The position numbers were made by a program, and so were the translations under genes. The notes below the pieces were generated by a model that was not told the DNA's origin, made no database searches, and saw only the letters and a list, made by a program, of their open reading frames with translations. 42,739 bases of DNA from Colwellia marinimaniae (GTDB taxonomy: Bacteria > Pseudomonadota > Gammaproteobacteria > Enterobacterales > Alteromonadaceae): assembly GCF_002207865.1 (NCBI RefSeq), contig NZ_BDQM01000030.1:1-42739 (forward strand). Reading direction: 5' to 3'. Shown here piece after piece: positions 14,566-22,426 of this stretch. The first letter of the stretch is position 1. Each line of letters starts with the position of its first letter.

Positions 14566-16425
14566 GTGACCAATAAAAAATTACAGCATTTCTACATTGC
14601 TCAAGAGCAATCCATTTACTTACTCAGTCATAAAGACGCGACTAAGTTAAAACAATGGGTGGAACTTTGCCAGCAGCAATTAAAACAACTCGGCTTTGAG
14701 GACGTTGCTCTGTTAGGTAAAGGGGCGTATGGCTTTGTTTTTTCGGCTATTAAGCGTAAAGGCTCTGTTGAGCAAACACAGCCGGTTGTCTTTAAATTCT
14801 CGCGCATTAATTTGCCTCAACATGTGCAAGACCGTTTAGCTGAAGAAGCCGATATTCAAGGTCAGCTTAAACACCCACAAATCCCTCATGTGATTGACTA
14901 CCAAAAAATTAAACGCCAATCTATTTTGCAGATGACTCGGGCCCCAGGCATAGATTTAGAACAATTATCTTTACAAGTTGGCCCTTTATCGCCTGAGTTG
15001 GTGGTTAGTATTGCCTTACAATTGGCCGATATATTGCTGTATTTACGGGCAGAAAATAATCATAGGCAGCTAAAACCCATTGTTCATGGCGATATCAAGC
15101 CTTCTAACTTGGTTTATGATGAAAATACCGGCAAGGTACAACTCATTGATTGGGGCTCATCAGTGAGTGCACAACTTGATTGTCATCAGCAAAGTACAAG
15201 CACTAACGTGATGGAGCTGATGAGCAGTGATTTACAACATAGTAACGCCCGTTTAGGCGATGTCTATTTTATTGGGCCAGAGCAACTTAAGGGCGAATTA
15301 TCTAGCCCTCGTTTTGATGAGCAAGGCTTAGCGGCAACCTTGTATGCACTAGCGTCAGGGCAATCATGCCGATATGGTATCAAAGTGATACCGCCAAATG
15401 CCTTAGGTTTACCTAAGTTATTGGCGCAAGTGTTAACGGGTATGTTAAGTGACGATAAAAAGCTGCGCAACCAAGCAGGGGATTACTTTTTTAATAACCT
15501 CAACTACCTCAAACAAGTTGTCTTGGCAGATAAACCGACAAAAATTGCCGCCATTGCCCAGATACCTATTTGGGTAAAACCTCAGAGAGAGCACATTGAT
15601 ACGGTAGTGTATGGCTCGCGCAAGTCATTTTTACGAGAGCAAAGCGGTCATGATAGTTTAGCGGATATTGATGATGCTCAATTGGATAAATACTATAAAA
15701 ATTACCTTATGGGCATGGGTGATAATGAAAAAGCGTTTATCGCGGCGTTAAGCCGGCTAGGTAATTTCCCTGTGGTTGGTGGCATTGCCATTCGTTGGGC
15801 CAAAGAGGGGGTTTACATTGACTCTAATTTAACCTTATTTGATGAAACACTGAAAGCTTCATTTACCAGTGCGGTAAACAATATTATTTATTTGGCGCAA
15901 GGTATATTTCGTATCGGGGTCTTTAAAAGTTGTTTATTTAATGCCCGTAATACTTTGCATGTTGAGCGGCTGAGTGAAAGTCAGCCTTTTATTGCGGACA
16001 GTAGCCAAGAACTACCCTTTGAAGTAAGTGATGTCGCTGATGTTGATGATATAACCCGATTGCACTCCTATTTTGAGGATGGTAAAGATCCCGATGAATA
16101 CTTATATCTACCCGATGAGTTAATGACGGTTTTAGCCAGGTTGAACTTAATTCATCATACCGGTTGTATTATCTTTGAAGTTTTGCCCAAACATTTAAAA
16201 ATCCATAGTTATTTAATGCTGCTAAACCATGAAAAAGAAGCTGAATTTAAAGCCTGTTTGGCGAAAATTTTAACCTTATTACCTACTATCGATGGTATTG
16301 GTATTTCGGGCTTTATGAAATTACCTTATAAAGACACCCGGTTTTTTGAACATATTAGTAGCATGCCAGATAAGTTCTATCCAAAAAATCCTAAGCTAAA
16401 CCGTCAAGCTAGTGAGCAACACTGA
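14566..16425 (+). CDS. Serine/threonine protein kinase with unknown C-terminal domain
   Basis: This 619-aa protein has its kinase domain at about 44-315. It shows the glycine loop GKGAYGFVF (51-59), ATP-anchoring K77 in VVFKFSR, catalytic loop VHGDIKPSNLVYD (173-185; HGD replaces HRD, N181 present) and the metal site D195 in LIDWGSS (DWG replaces DFG). DVYFIGPEQLKGE (about 228-240) fits the activation-loop end. All catalytic residues are present, so it is probably active. Residues 330-619 form a second region with no recognised family and no membrane helix; IYLAQGIFRIGVF and GIGISGFMKLPYKDTRFFEHI are its clearest blocks. The start is a GTG at 14566 without a clear ribosome site. No phosphatase or FHA partner is adjacent. 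Substrates are unknown. Confidence 0.85.
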   Translation: MTNKKLQHFYIAQEQSIYLLSHKDATKLKQWVELCQQQLKQLGFEDVALLGKGAYGFVFSAIKRKGSVEQTQPVVFKFSRINLPQHVQDRLAEEADIQGQLKHPQIPHVIDYQKIKRQSILQMTRAPGIDLEQLSLQVGPLSPELVVSIALQLADILLYLRAENNHRQLKPIVHGDIKPSNLVYDENTGKVQLIDWGSSVSAQLDCHQQSTSTNVMELMSSDLQHSNARLGDVYFIGPEQLKGELSSPRFDEQGLAATLYALASGQSCRYGIKVIPPNALGLPKLLAQVLTGMLSDDKKLRNQAGDYFFNNLNYLKQVVLADKPTKIAAIAQIPIWVKPQREHIDTVVYGSRKSFLREQSGHDSLADIDDAQLDKYYKNYLMGMGDNEKAFIAALSRLGNFPVVGGIAIRWAKEGVYIDSNLTLFDETLKASFTSAVNNIIYLAQGIFRIGVFKSCLFNARNTLHVERLSESQPFIADSSQELPFEVSDVADVDDITRLHSYFEDGKDPDEYLYLPDELMTVLARLNLIHHTGCIIFEVLPKHLKIHSYLMLLNHEKEAEFKACLAKILTLLPTIDGIGISGFMKLPYKDTRFFEHISSMPDKFYPKNPKLNRQASEQH

Positions 16426-16743
16426 TGTTGAAGTATGCTGATCTGCCAGCATAGATCCTTATATGCTGATAAAATTCCTGCTGGTACCATGGCATCAATA
16501 CACTAAAAGGCGTGCTGACTAAGATTGTACCCAGCTCAGTGTTAGCCCAGTAGCCCACGGTTTTTAGGCTATTAATGACTTTGATTGGGCTGCTGCAGGC
16601 TACGCCATAAAGGCAGCATCAGCTCTGCGCCCGCAGGTGAACGTAGCAAAGGTGTAAACATAAAAAAGCCAGTAGTGATACTGGCTGTTAATATTTAACG
16701 TTAAGTTACTGACTAACTAACTGACTAACTAAAGTGAATAAGG
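16426..16743. other. Spacer between kinase and lipA with possible gene remnant
   Basis: This 318-bp spacer has no intact gene. On the minus strand, two overlapping frames look coding-like: 16572-16661 (29 codons, with LLRSPAGAELMLPLWRSL) and a longer open stretch in another frame ending at 16425-16430 (containing VGYWANTELGTILVSTPF). They may be remnants of one gene. A terminator lies at 16662-16686 and a short tandem repeat of CTGACTAACTAA near 16710-16735. Confidence 0.4.
16662..16686 (-). terminator. Terminator of the leuS-lipA cluster
   Basis: AGCCAGTA (16667-16674) and TACTGGCT (16679-16686) form an 8-bp stem with a 4-nt loop. On the minus strand it is followed by a six-T run (16667-16662). 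It lies about 58 bp past the lipA stop codon. Confidence 0.85.
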
Positions 16744-17730
16744 TTATTTTACTTCTTCACCGGCCGCTTGTTTATCAGCATGGTAGCTTGAGCGAACAAG
16801 TGGACCACAAGCCGCATGTTCAAAGCCCATTTTGTGTGCGGCGCGTTCAAACATGGCAAAATCGTCAGGGTGAACATAACGCTCAACCGCTAAATGATCT
16901 TTACTCGGTTGCAGATACTGACCAATGGTTAACATAGTTACACCATGGTTGCGTAAGTCTTGCATTACTTCTAAAATTTCATCGTTAGTTTCACCTAAAC
17001 CGACCATTAAACCTGATTTAGTGGTAACACTTGGATTTGCTTCACCAAAACGTTTTAATAGGTCTAGCGACCATTGATAGTTGGCGCCTGGGCGTACCTT
17101 AGTATAAAGGCGTGGCGCAGTTTCCATGTTGTGGTTAAACACATGGGGGGGATGTTGATTAAGGATTTCAAGCGCTCGGTCCATACGACCACGAAAATCA
17201 GGTACTAAAATTTCTATTTTGGTATTGGGTGCTTGTTTACTAATTTCTCTAACACAGTCGGCAAATTGTTGAGCGCCGCCATCTCGTAAATCATCTCTAT
17301 CTACCGAGGTGATAACCACATATTTTAAGCCCATATCTTTTAAACTATTGGCAAGTTTTTTCGGTTCATCTTTGTTGGGCGGTAGTGGGCGGCCATGGCC
17401 AACATCACAAAATGGGCAACGTCTGGTACATAGATCACCTAAAATCATAAAGGTAGCCGTACCGTTATTAAAACATTCTGCTAAGTTGGGGCATGATGCT
17501 TCTTCACAGACCGAGTGTAGATCGTGTTTACGTAAATTAGCTTTGATGGCATCAATACGTTCACTAGAGCGAGGTAACTTGATACGTAACCAACTTGGTT
17601 TACGTAACATAGTCGCTTTTGTTGAGCTAACTACTTTAATTGGAATGTGAGCTAATTTATCGGCATCGCGAAATTTTTCGCCGGCGGCACGATTGGCTGT
17701 TTTTGTTACTGAGGTTAAATCACTACTCAT
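16744..17730 (-). CDS. lipA: Lipoyl synthase (radical SAM)
   Basis: This 328-aa enzyme inserts two sulfur atoms into protein-bound octanoyl chains, finishing lipoate synthesis on the E2 and H proteins. Both iron-sulfur clusters are visible: the auxiliary cluster cysteines C75, C80 and C86 ([12 protein letters not shown]) and the radical-SAM cysteines C101, C105 and C108 (CTRRCPFC). The C-terminal RSSYHAD holds the Ser that ligates the auxiliary cluster. The open frame reaches back to 17787, but the ATG at 17730 overlaps the lipB stop by 8 nt (ATGAGTAG) and gives the family length, so I use it. It is translationally coupled to lipB, which supplies the octanoyl substrate. It is the last gene of the cluster, followed by a terminator. 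Confidence 0.96.
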   Translation of the reverse strand: MSSDLTSVTKTANRAAGEKFRDADKLAHIPIKVVSSTKATMLRKPSWLRIKLPRSSERIDAIKANLRKHDLHSVCEEASCPNLAECFNNGTATFMILGDLCTRRCPFCDVGHGRPLPPNKDEPKKLANSLKDMGLKYVVITSVDRDDLRDGGAQQFADCVREISKQAPNTKIEILVPDFRGRMDRALEILNQHPPHVFNHNMETAPRLYTKVRPGANYQWSLDLLKRFGEANPSVTTKSGLMVGLGETNDEILEVMQDLRNHGVTMLTIGQYLQPSKDHLAVERYVHPDDFAMFERAAHKMGFEHAACGPLVRSSYHADKQAAGEEVK

Positions 17731-18430
17731 GATGCGTGTTATTCTCGTTTGGTAAACCGCTTTGATAACTAACATTATTAGCTTCAAGTAAGTTTATTAA
17801 ATGTTTCACTAACGCAGTACTTGCACTAGCGGTATCTTGTGGGCCTTGTAAATCAGCAGTTTGTATCATTTCTAGACCGGCATAACCACAGGGGTTAATT
17901 CGTAAAAAAGGTGATAAATCCATATTCACATTGATGGCTAAGCCATGAAAAGAGCAGCCTTTGCGTACTCTTAAACCTAAGGAGGCAACTTTTTTCTCAT
18001 CAACATATACACCCGGTGCGTCGGCTTTGGCATAAGCGGCAATATTATAATCCGACAAAGCCGAGACAATACTGGTTTCGATCAAAGTGACTAACTGTCT
18101 TATGCCTATTTTCTTACGGCGCAGGTTAATCATACAATAAATAACGAGCTGACCTGGACCGTGATAAGTGACTTGACCGCCACGGTCTACTTTTACTACT
18201 TCAATATCGCCAGGTAGTAACAAATGTTCGTCTTTGCCAGCTTGCCCTTGGGTAAAAACAGCAGGGTGTTCTACTAACCATAATTCATCAGCAATGCTGT
18301 CATCACGATTATCGGTAAAGCTTTTCATGGCATGCCAAACTTGCTTGTAATCCATGGTATCTAATTGTCGGATGACTAATGAGTCGGCAAGGTTAATAAT
18401 GTCTCGCTCGACTGTTGAATTTGACTGCAC
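17723..18430 (-). CDS. lipB: Octanoyl-ACP:protein octanoyltransferase
   Basis: This 235-aa enzyme moves octanoate from acyl carrier protein to lipoyl domains through a thioester intermediate. The catalytic C181 is in [11 protein letters not shown] and the partner K147 in [26 protein letters not shown] (83-98) is the lipoyl-transferase signature. The length is somewhat above E. coli LipB (213 aa) because of short N- and C-terminal additions. It overlaps lipA by 8 nt and follows ybeD after 53 bp, as in E. coli. Confidence 0.96.
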   Translation of the reverse strand: MQSNSTVERDIINLADSLVIRQLDTMDYKQVWHAMKSFTDNRDDSIADELWLVEHPAVFTQGQAGKDEHLLLPGDIEVVKVDRGGQVTYHGPGQLVIYCMINLRRKKIGIRQLVTLIETSIVSALSDYNIAAYAKADAPGVYVDEKKVASLGLRVRKGCSFHGLAINVNMDLSPFLRINPCGYAGLEMIQTADLQGPQDTASASTALVKHLINLLEANNVSYQSGLPNENNTHHE

Positions 18431-18483
18431 TGGGCAAACCTCGTTAATCTAGGGTGTTGAAAACTGATAGCGTTAAAGGGGGG

Positions 18484-18747
18484 TTATAAAACGTACCGTA
18501 CTTGTTCAATAGCCATTAAGGTTTTATAGATAGTTTCAATGTGCTCTTTACTGGTAACGGTTACCGCAATAGAAACCGCATGATAAGTACCTTTGGAACT
18601 GGTTTTTATTTTGGGAGAGTAATCTCCGGGTGTGTGTTTTTGTAGTTCGGCAATGATCAAGTCCGGTAATTCGTCACAGGCAAGGCCCATCACTTTAAAA
18701 TTTAATACCGTTGGGAACTCTAATAATTCGTCAAAATGGGTTTTCAT
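18484..18747 (-). CDS. ybeD: YbeD/DUF493 family protein
   Basis: This protein of about 87 aa has an ACT-like ferredoxin fold. Clear family blocks are FDELLEFPTVLNFKVMG, HTPGDYSPKIKTSSKGTYHAVSI and the terminal VRYVL, matching E. coli YbeD along the full length. The role is unproven; the gene is conserved between dacA and lipB in gammaproteobacteria. An ATG at 18753 is in frame, but the AAGAAG ribosome site is too close to it and fits the ATG at 18747, which is also the E. coli start. Confidence 0.93.
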   Translation of the reverse strand: MKTHFDELLEFPTVLNFKVMGLACDELPDLIIAELQKHTPGDYSPKIKTSSKGTYHAVSIAVTVTSKEHIETIYKTLMAIEQVRYVL

Positions 18748-18903
18748 GGTCATTTACTTCTTTATCTAGCGAGGTTTTTACTTTAGCGCCATTTTATCAT
18801 CAATTATCATGTGCTGATATTGTTTTTATTCTCTGCCTTATATGTTTTGTTGCTAGGGCAGTATTAGTCGTGTTTAAGGGCGGCGATTTTTGCTTGCTAA
18901 AAA

Positions 18904-18932
18904 CAAAAAAACCTCAATAAAGAGGCTTTTTT
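18904..18932 (-). terminator. Weak terminator after dacA
   Basis: A short CCTC/GAGG stem (18912-18915 and 18922-18925) stands between an A-run and a T-run, so it could act in either direction. The stem is only 4 bp, hence partial termination at best between dacA and ybeD. Confidence 0.5.
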
Positions 18933-18964
18933 ATGCATTGATTATTTACCATAATGAATGCTAA

Positions 18965-20164
18965 TTAATTAGCAAACTGTAGTTTCACATAGTCAACCAA
19001 ACGACTAATTAGGCTGCCTTCATTTACTTCCTCAAGTGTTACCAGAGGGTATTGTGCTATATCTTTATCATTGAGTTGTAAAAATAAAGTACCAACTACC
19101 GTGCCTTTAGCTAATGGCGCTGTTAATTGTTGGTTTAACTCAAAGTTTGCTTTTAAATTTTTACGTTGGCCGCGAGGAATAGTGATCGGGGTATCATAGA
19201 GAATACCTAAGTCAACATTCTCTTTGTCGCCCATCCAAACACGGTTAGAAATAAATATTTCACCAGCTTTGTAAGGTGTTATGGTTTCAAAAAAGCGGAA
19301 ACCATAATTTAATAATTTCTTACTTTCTACTTTTCGTGCTCGCTCACTTGCCGTGCCCATAACAACGGTAACTAAACGCATATCGCCTTTAGTTGCTGAG
19401 GTCACTAAACTGTAGCCAGCATTTGAAGTGTGACCGGTTTTCATACCGTCAACGTTTAAGCTTTTATCCCACAATAAACCATTGCGGTTATACTGTTTGA
19501 TATTGTTATAGGTGAAAGATTTTTGTTTATATATCGCATACTCTTCTGGCACATCGCGGATCAGCGCGATAGCTAGTGTTGCCATATCTCTAGGCGTAGT
19601 CATATGTGAGTCGCTGTCTAAACCGTGACTATTTTCAAAGAAGCTGTTGGTCATACCAAGTTGCTGGGCATGGGCATTCATTAAATCAGTAAAAGCACTT
19701 TCACTGCCGGCAATATGCTCAGCCATAGCAACACAAGCATCATTACCCGAGGCAACGATTATCCCTTGGTTTAATAAGCTAACCGTTACTTCAGTACCCA
19801 CTTCGATAAACATCTTGGAGGAGTCAGGGAATTTTTTCGCCCAAGCCTTTTCACTGATCAACACTTTGTCAGTGTTTTTAATATTACCGTTTTGAAGCTC
19901 TTTACCAATAATGTAACTGGTCATTATTTTGGTTAAACTTGCTGGCGCTAACAGAGTATCTGCATTTTCTTCAGCAATAATTTTACCTGTGGTGTAATCA
20001 ATTAAGATAAAACCTTTGGCATTAATTTGTGGCGCGTCGGGGATAATGGTAAGGGCATAAGCCGTTGGTGTAAGAATAACGGCCGCGCTAAAAACAGCGC
20101 CACTGAAAAAGGTAAATAAATTGTTGGCGCTATATTTGCCAGAAAGTTTTGTTGTTTTAGTCAT
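18965..20164 (-). CDS. dacA: D-alanyl-D-alanine carboxypeptidase (PBP5/6 family)
   Basis: This precursor of about 399 aa has a signal peptide (hydrophobic about 17-36, cleavage after AYA-37). It removes the terminal D-Ala from peptidoglycan pentapeptides in the periplasm. The three active-site motifs are SLTK (76-79), SGN (139-141) and KTG (242-244). A C-terminal beta-domain is followed by an amphipathic end (SLISRLVDYVKLQFAN) that anchors such enzymes to the outer face of the inner membrane. A GTG at 20218 is in frame, but it lies in promoter-like sequence and would put 18 residues before the signal; the ATG at 20164 is preferred. It is flanked by hairpins on both sides, so it may have its own transcript within the cluster. 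Confidence 0.95.
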   Translation of the reverse strand: MTKTTKLSGKYSANNLFTFFSGAVFSAAVILTPTAYALTIIPDAPQINAKGFILIDYTTGKIIAEENADTLLAPASLTKIMTSYIIGKELQNGNIKNTDKVLISEKAWAKKFPDSSKMFIEVGTEVTVSLLNQGIIVASGNDACVAMAEHIAGSESAFTDLMNAHAQQLGMTNSFFENSHGLDSDSHMTTPRDMATLAIALIRDVPEEYAIYKQKSFTYNNIKQYNRNGLLWDKSLNVDGMKTGHTSNAGYSLVTSATKGDMRLVTVVMGTASERARKVESKKLLNYGFRFFETITPYKAGEIFISNRVWMGDKENVDLGILYDTPITIPRGQRKNLKANFELNQQLTAPLAKGTVVGTLFLQLNDKDIAQYPLVTLEEVNEGSLISRLVDYVKLQFAN

Positions 20165-20273
20165 AGTGTTAGTCGTGTGTGAAAAGTAAGGGAAAGCAAC
20201 TGAACGAAAGTATACCACTTATAAAAAACTTGGCTACGGGAAAAAAACCGATATTATCAATAATTTCGCCGAT

Positions 20274-20309
20274 AAAAGCTTATAAATGTAACAAGATTTA
20301 TAAGCTTTT
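20274..20309. terminator. Long perfect hairpin between rlpA and dacA
   Basis: AAAAGCTTATAAAT (20274-20287) and ATTTATAAGCTTTT (20296-20309) pair perfectly over 14 bp with an 8-nt loop; both ends carry an A/T run. It probably terminates rlpA transcripts or acts in both directions. Confidence 0.75.
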
Positions 20310-20356
20310 GTTGTAGATACTGCTGCTGGCTTCTTTTTAGCTTCTTTTTAGCTTTG

Positions 20357-21274
20357 TTATGGCGAGGTTCTTGGATAAGCATTAGGGTAGCCATTTTGTT
20401 TTAAGGCCAATAAAAGCGCATTTAACGTGGCAAGATCGCTAATAGGTCCAAGTTGAATACGATAAAGTCCTTGATGTTCTGCATAGTTAGTTTCTTGTTT
20501 GTATTGACTTTTTAGCAGCTTGGCTGTGCGGCTAGCTAATTCTATGTTGCGGGTTGCCAATACTTGAATAAAAGGTGTGGCAATGCCCATGTTATCTGGT
20601 GTGTTTGGGCTGACTGGCTTTTCCTTAATGGCTGGACTTACTATGACTTGAGATGTTGCTTGGATAGTAGTGACATCTTTAACTTTAGCCGTTTGTTTAT
20701 CGAAATTAGTAATTGCGCTTATTTTAACGTTTGCGGTGCCGGTTTTTAACATGTCGAGCTTATAAGCGGCACTATAGGATAAATCAATAATACGTGACTG
20801 ATGAAAAGGACCCCTGTCGTTCACGCGGACAATAACCGATTTATTATTGGCGGTATTGGTGACTTTTAAATAGGTGGGTAAAGGTAAATTTTTATGGGCG
20901 GCGCTCATGGCATACATGTCATAGATTTCACCATTGGAGGTGAGGTGGCCATGGAACTTTTTCCCGTACCAAGAGGCAGTGCCGGTTTGTTCAAAGCCTT
21001 GCGCCGTGGTTAATACTTGGTAAGGTTTACCAAATACTTGATAATCTTTATTACCGCCGCGACTATAGGGCTCTGCGCGGGCTATAGCATCTTTCAATTC
21101 TGCTTGGCTTGGTAGACGTATAGGTGTACTGTCATGCTTTTGTTGATAGCGGCCAGAGCTGCAGGCACTTAACAAGGTTAGCATGGATATTAACAAGAGC
21201 AGTAGCAGTCGTTGGTTCATCACTTTTATAAGTTTCATCAATTTTATAACGTTCATCAATTTTATAACTTTCAT
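20357..21274 (-). CDS. rlpA: Septal ring lytic transglycosylase RlpA, lipoprotein
   Basis: This outer-membrane lipoprotein cleaves denuded glycan strands at the division site. The lipobox is LLSAC (Cys at residue 38 counted from 21274, or 20 from the ATG at 21220). The double-psi beta-barrel domain follows: TASWYGKKFHG, SNGEIYD and VRVNDRGPF carry the Glu and Asp expected for catalysis. A C-terminal SPOR domain (about 230-300, FIQVLATRNI and YRIQLGPIS) binds septal peptidoglycan. The first 18 codons are four in-frame ATGs within an 18-bp tandem repeat (MKVIKL-like hexapeptides), so the true start is uncertain; the ATG at 21220 gives a normal signal peptide. It lies between rodA and dacA, as in E. 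coli. Confidence 0.92.
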   Translation of the reverse strand: MKVIKLMNVIKLMKLIKVMNQRLLLLLLISMLTLLSACSSGRYQQKHDSTPIRLPSQAELKDAIARAEPYSRGGNKDYQVFGKPYQVLTTAQGFEQTGTASWYGKKFHGHLTSNGEIYDMYAMSAAHKNLPLPTYLKVTNTANNKSVIVRVNDRGPFHQSRIIDLSYSAAYKLDMLKTGTANVKISAITNFDKQTAKVKDVTTIQATSQVIVSPAIKEKPVSPNTPDNMGIATPFIQVLATRNIELASRTAKLLKSQYKQETNYAEHQGLYRIQLGPISDLATLNALLLALKQNGYPNAYPRTSP

Positions 21275-21275
21275 C
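21216..21275. repeat. 18-bp tandem repeat at the rlpA start
   Basis: TTCATCAATTTTATAAC-like units begin at 21216, 21234, 21252 and (partial) 21270. On the coding strand each unit provides an in-frame ATG and encodes a six-residue repeat. Confidence 0.85.
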
Positions 21276-21310
21276 GCACAGGGAAGAAGGGGGCTGGTGA
21301 CTTGCTCAGC

Positions 21311-22426
21311 TTAAACATGGATACGCCTATGGGTACTAATAGCCATTAATATGCCAAAACCTAGCATTAATGTCACCATAGAAGTACCGCCATAACTAAC
21401 TAAGGGTAATGGCACACCCACAACAGGCAATAAGCCAGACACCATACCTATGTTGACAAAAACATAAACAAAAAACGTTAACGTCAGGCTGCCCGCGAGT
21501 AACTTAGTAAAGGCGTGTTGAGCATTGACGGCAATCCACAAACCGCGCATTACCACAAATAAATAGACGCCAAGCAGGGCGGCAACACCAATTAAGCCAA
21601 ACTCTTCACTGAATACCGAGAAGATAAAGTCGGTATGGCGCTCTGGTAAAAACTCTAATTGTGATTGGGTACCTTGTAACCAGCCTTTACCGTCAATACC
21701 CCCTGAGCCAATGGCTATTTTAGATTGAATAATATGGTAGCCTGAGCCTAGGGGGTCTTTCTCTGGATTTAGAAAGGTCATAACCCGTTGTTTTTGATAC
21801 CCTTTCATTAAAAAGAACCACAAAATAGGCGCAAAGGCCGAAGCTAAACCAAGACAAAAAACAATTAACCGCCAACTGGCACCAGCAAGAAAAATTACAA
21901 AGATCCCTGAACTCGCTATAAGTAAGGATGTGCCTAAATCAGGCTGCTTAGCGATAAGTAATGTCGGTAGTAGTACCAGGATAAAAGCAAGCATCACCGT
22001 TGATATTTTTACCGGTAAGTTTTCTTGACTAACAAACCAAGCAATCATAATAGGGACTATCAATTTCATAATCTCAGAGGGCTGAAACTTTATAAAACCT
22101 AAATCAAGCCAACGCTGTGCACCTTTACCGACATGACCAAAAAGTAAGACACTGATCAGCAATAATAAACCTAAGACAAAAACCGGTACCGCCCACTTAC
22201 GATATACCAGTGGCGGAATTTGCGCGACAACAAACATGCCAACCAGAGCTACACCTATACTTCGAGCTTTTCGATAAACCACGGCGGTTTCCTGACCGCC
22301 AGCGCTATAGACCAGAAAAAGCCCTAAAGCTAATAAGGATAAAATACCTAACAACAAGGGTATATCTATATGAAGCCGCTGGGCAAAACTGTGATTTTTT
22401 TGTTGCTCTTGTCTGTTTCTGCGCAT
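21311..22426 (-). CDS. rodA: Rod-shape peptidoglycan glycosyltransferase RodA
   Basis: This 371-aa SEDS-family inner-membrane protein has about ten membrane helices. It polymerises lipid II into glycan strands for sidewall elongation together with PBP2. Family markers are LPERHTDFIFSVFSEEFGL (about 253-271), with the catalytic-site Asp in HTD, and VPLPLVSYGGTSM near the C-terminus. GYHIIQSKIAIGSGG is the conserved periplasmic loop. The start overlaps the mrdA stop by one base (TAATG), so the two partners are translationally coupled. Confidence 0.95.
   Translation of the reverse strand: MRRNRQEQQKNHSFAQRLHIDIPLLLGILSLLALGLFLVYSAGGQETAVVYRKARSIGVALVGMFVVAQIPPLVYRKWAVPVFVLGLLLLISVLLFGHVGKGAQRWLDLGFIKFQPSEIMKLIVPIMIAWFVSQENLPVKISTVMLAFILVLLPTLLIAKQPDLGTSLLIASSGIFVIFLAGASWRLIVFCLGLASAFAPILWFFLMKGYQKQRVMTFLNPEKDPLGSGYHIIQSKIAIGSGGIDGKGWLQGTQSQLEFLPERHTDFIFSVFSEEFGLIGVAALLGVYLFVVMRGLWIAVNAQHAFTKLLAGSLTLTFFVYVFVNIGMVSGLLPVVGVPLPLVSYGGTSMVTLMLGFGILMAISTHRRIHV

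Noticed and set aside
18711..18920. Plus-strand 69-aa hydrophobic gene opposite the ybeD start
   Set aside because: It overlaps the ybeD start and the ybeD-dacA spacer, lacks a ribosome site, and ends in the terminator region.
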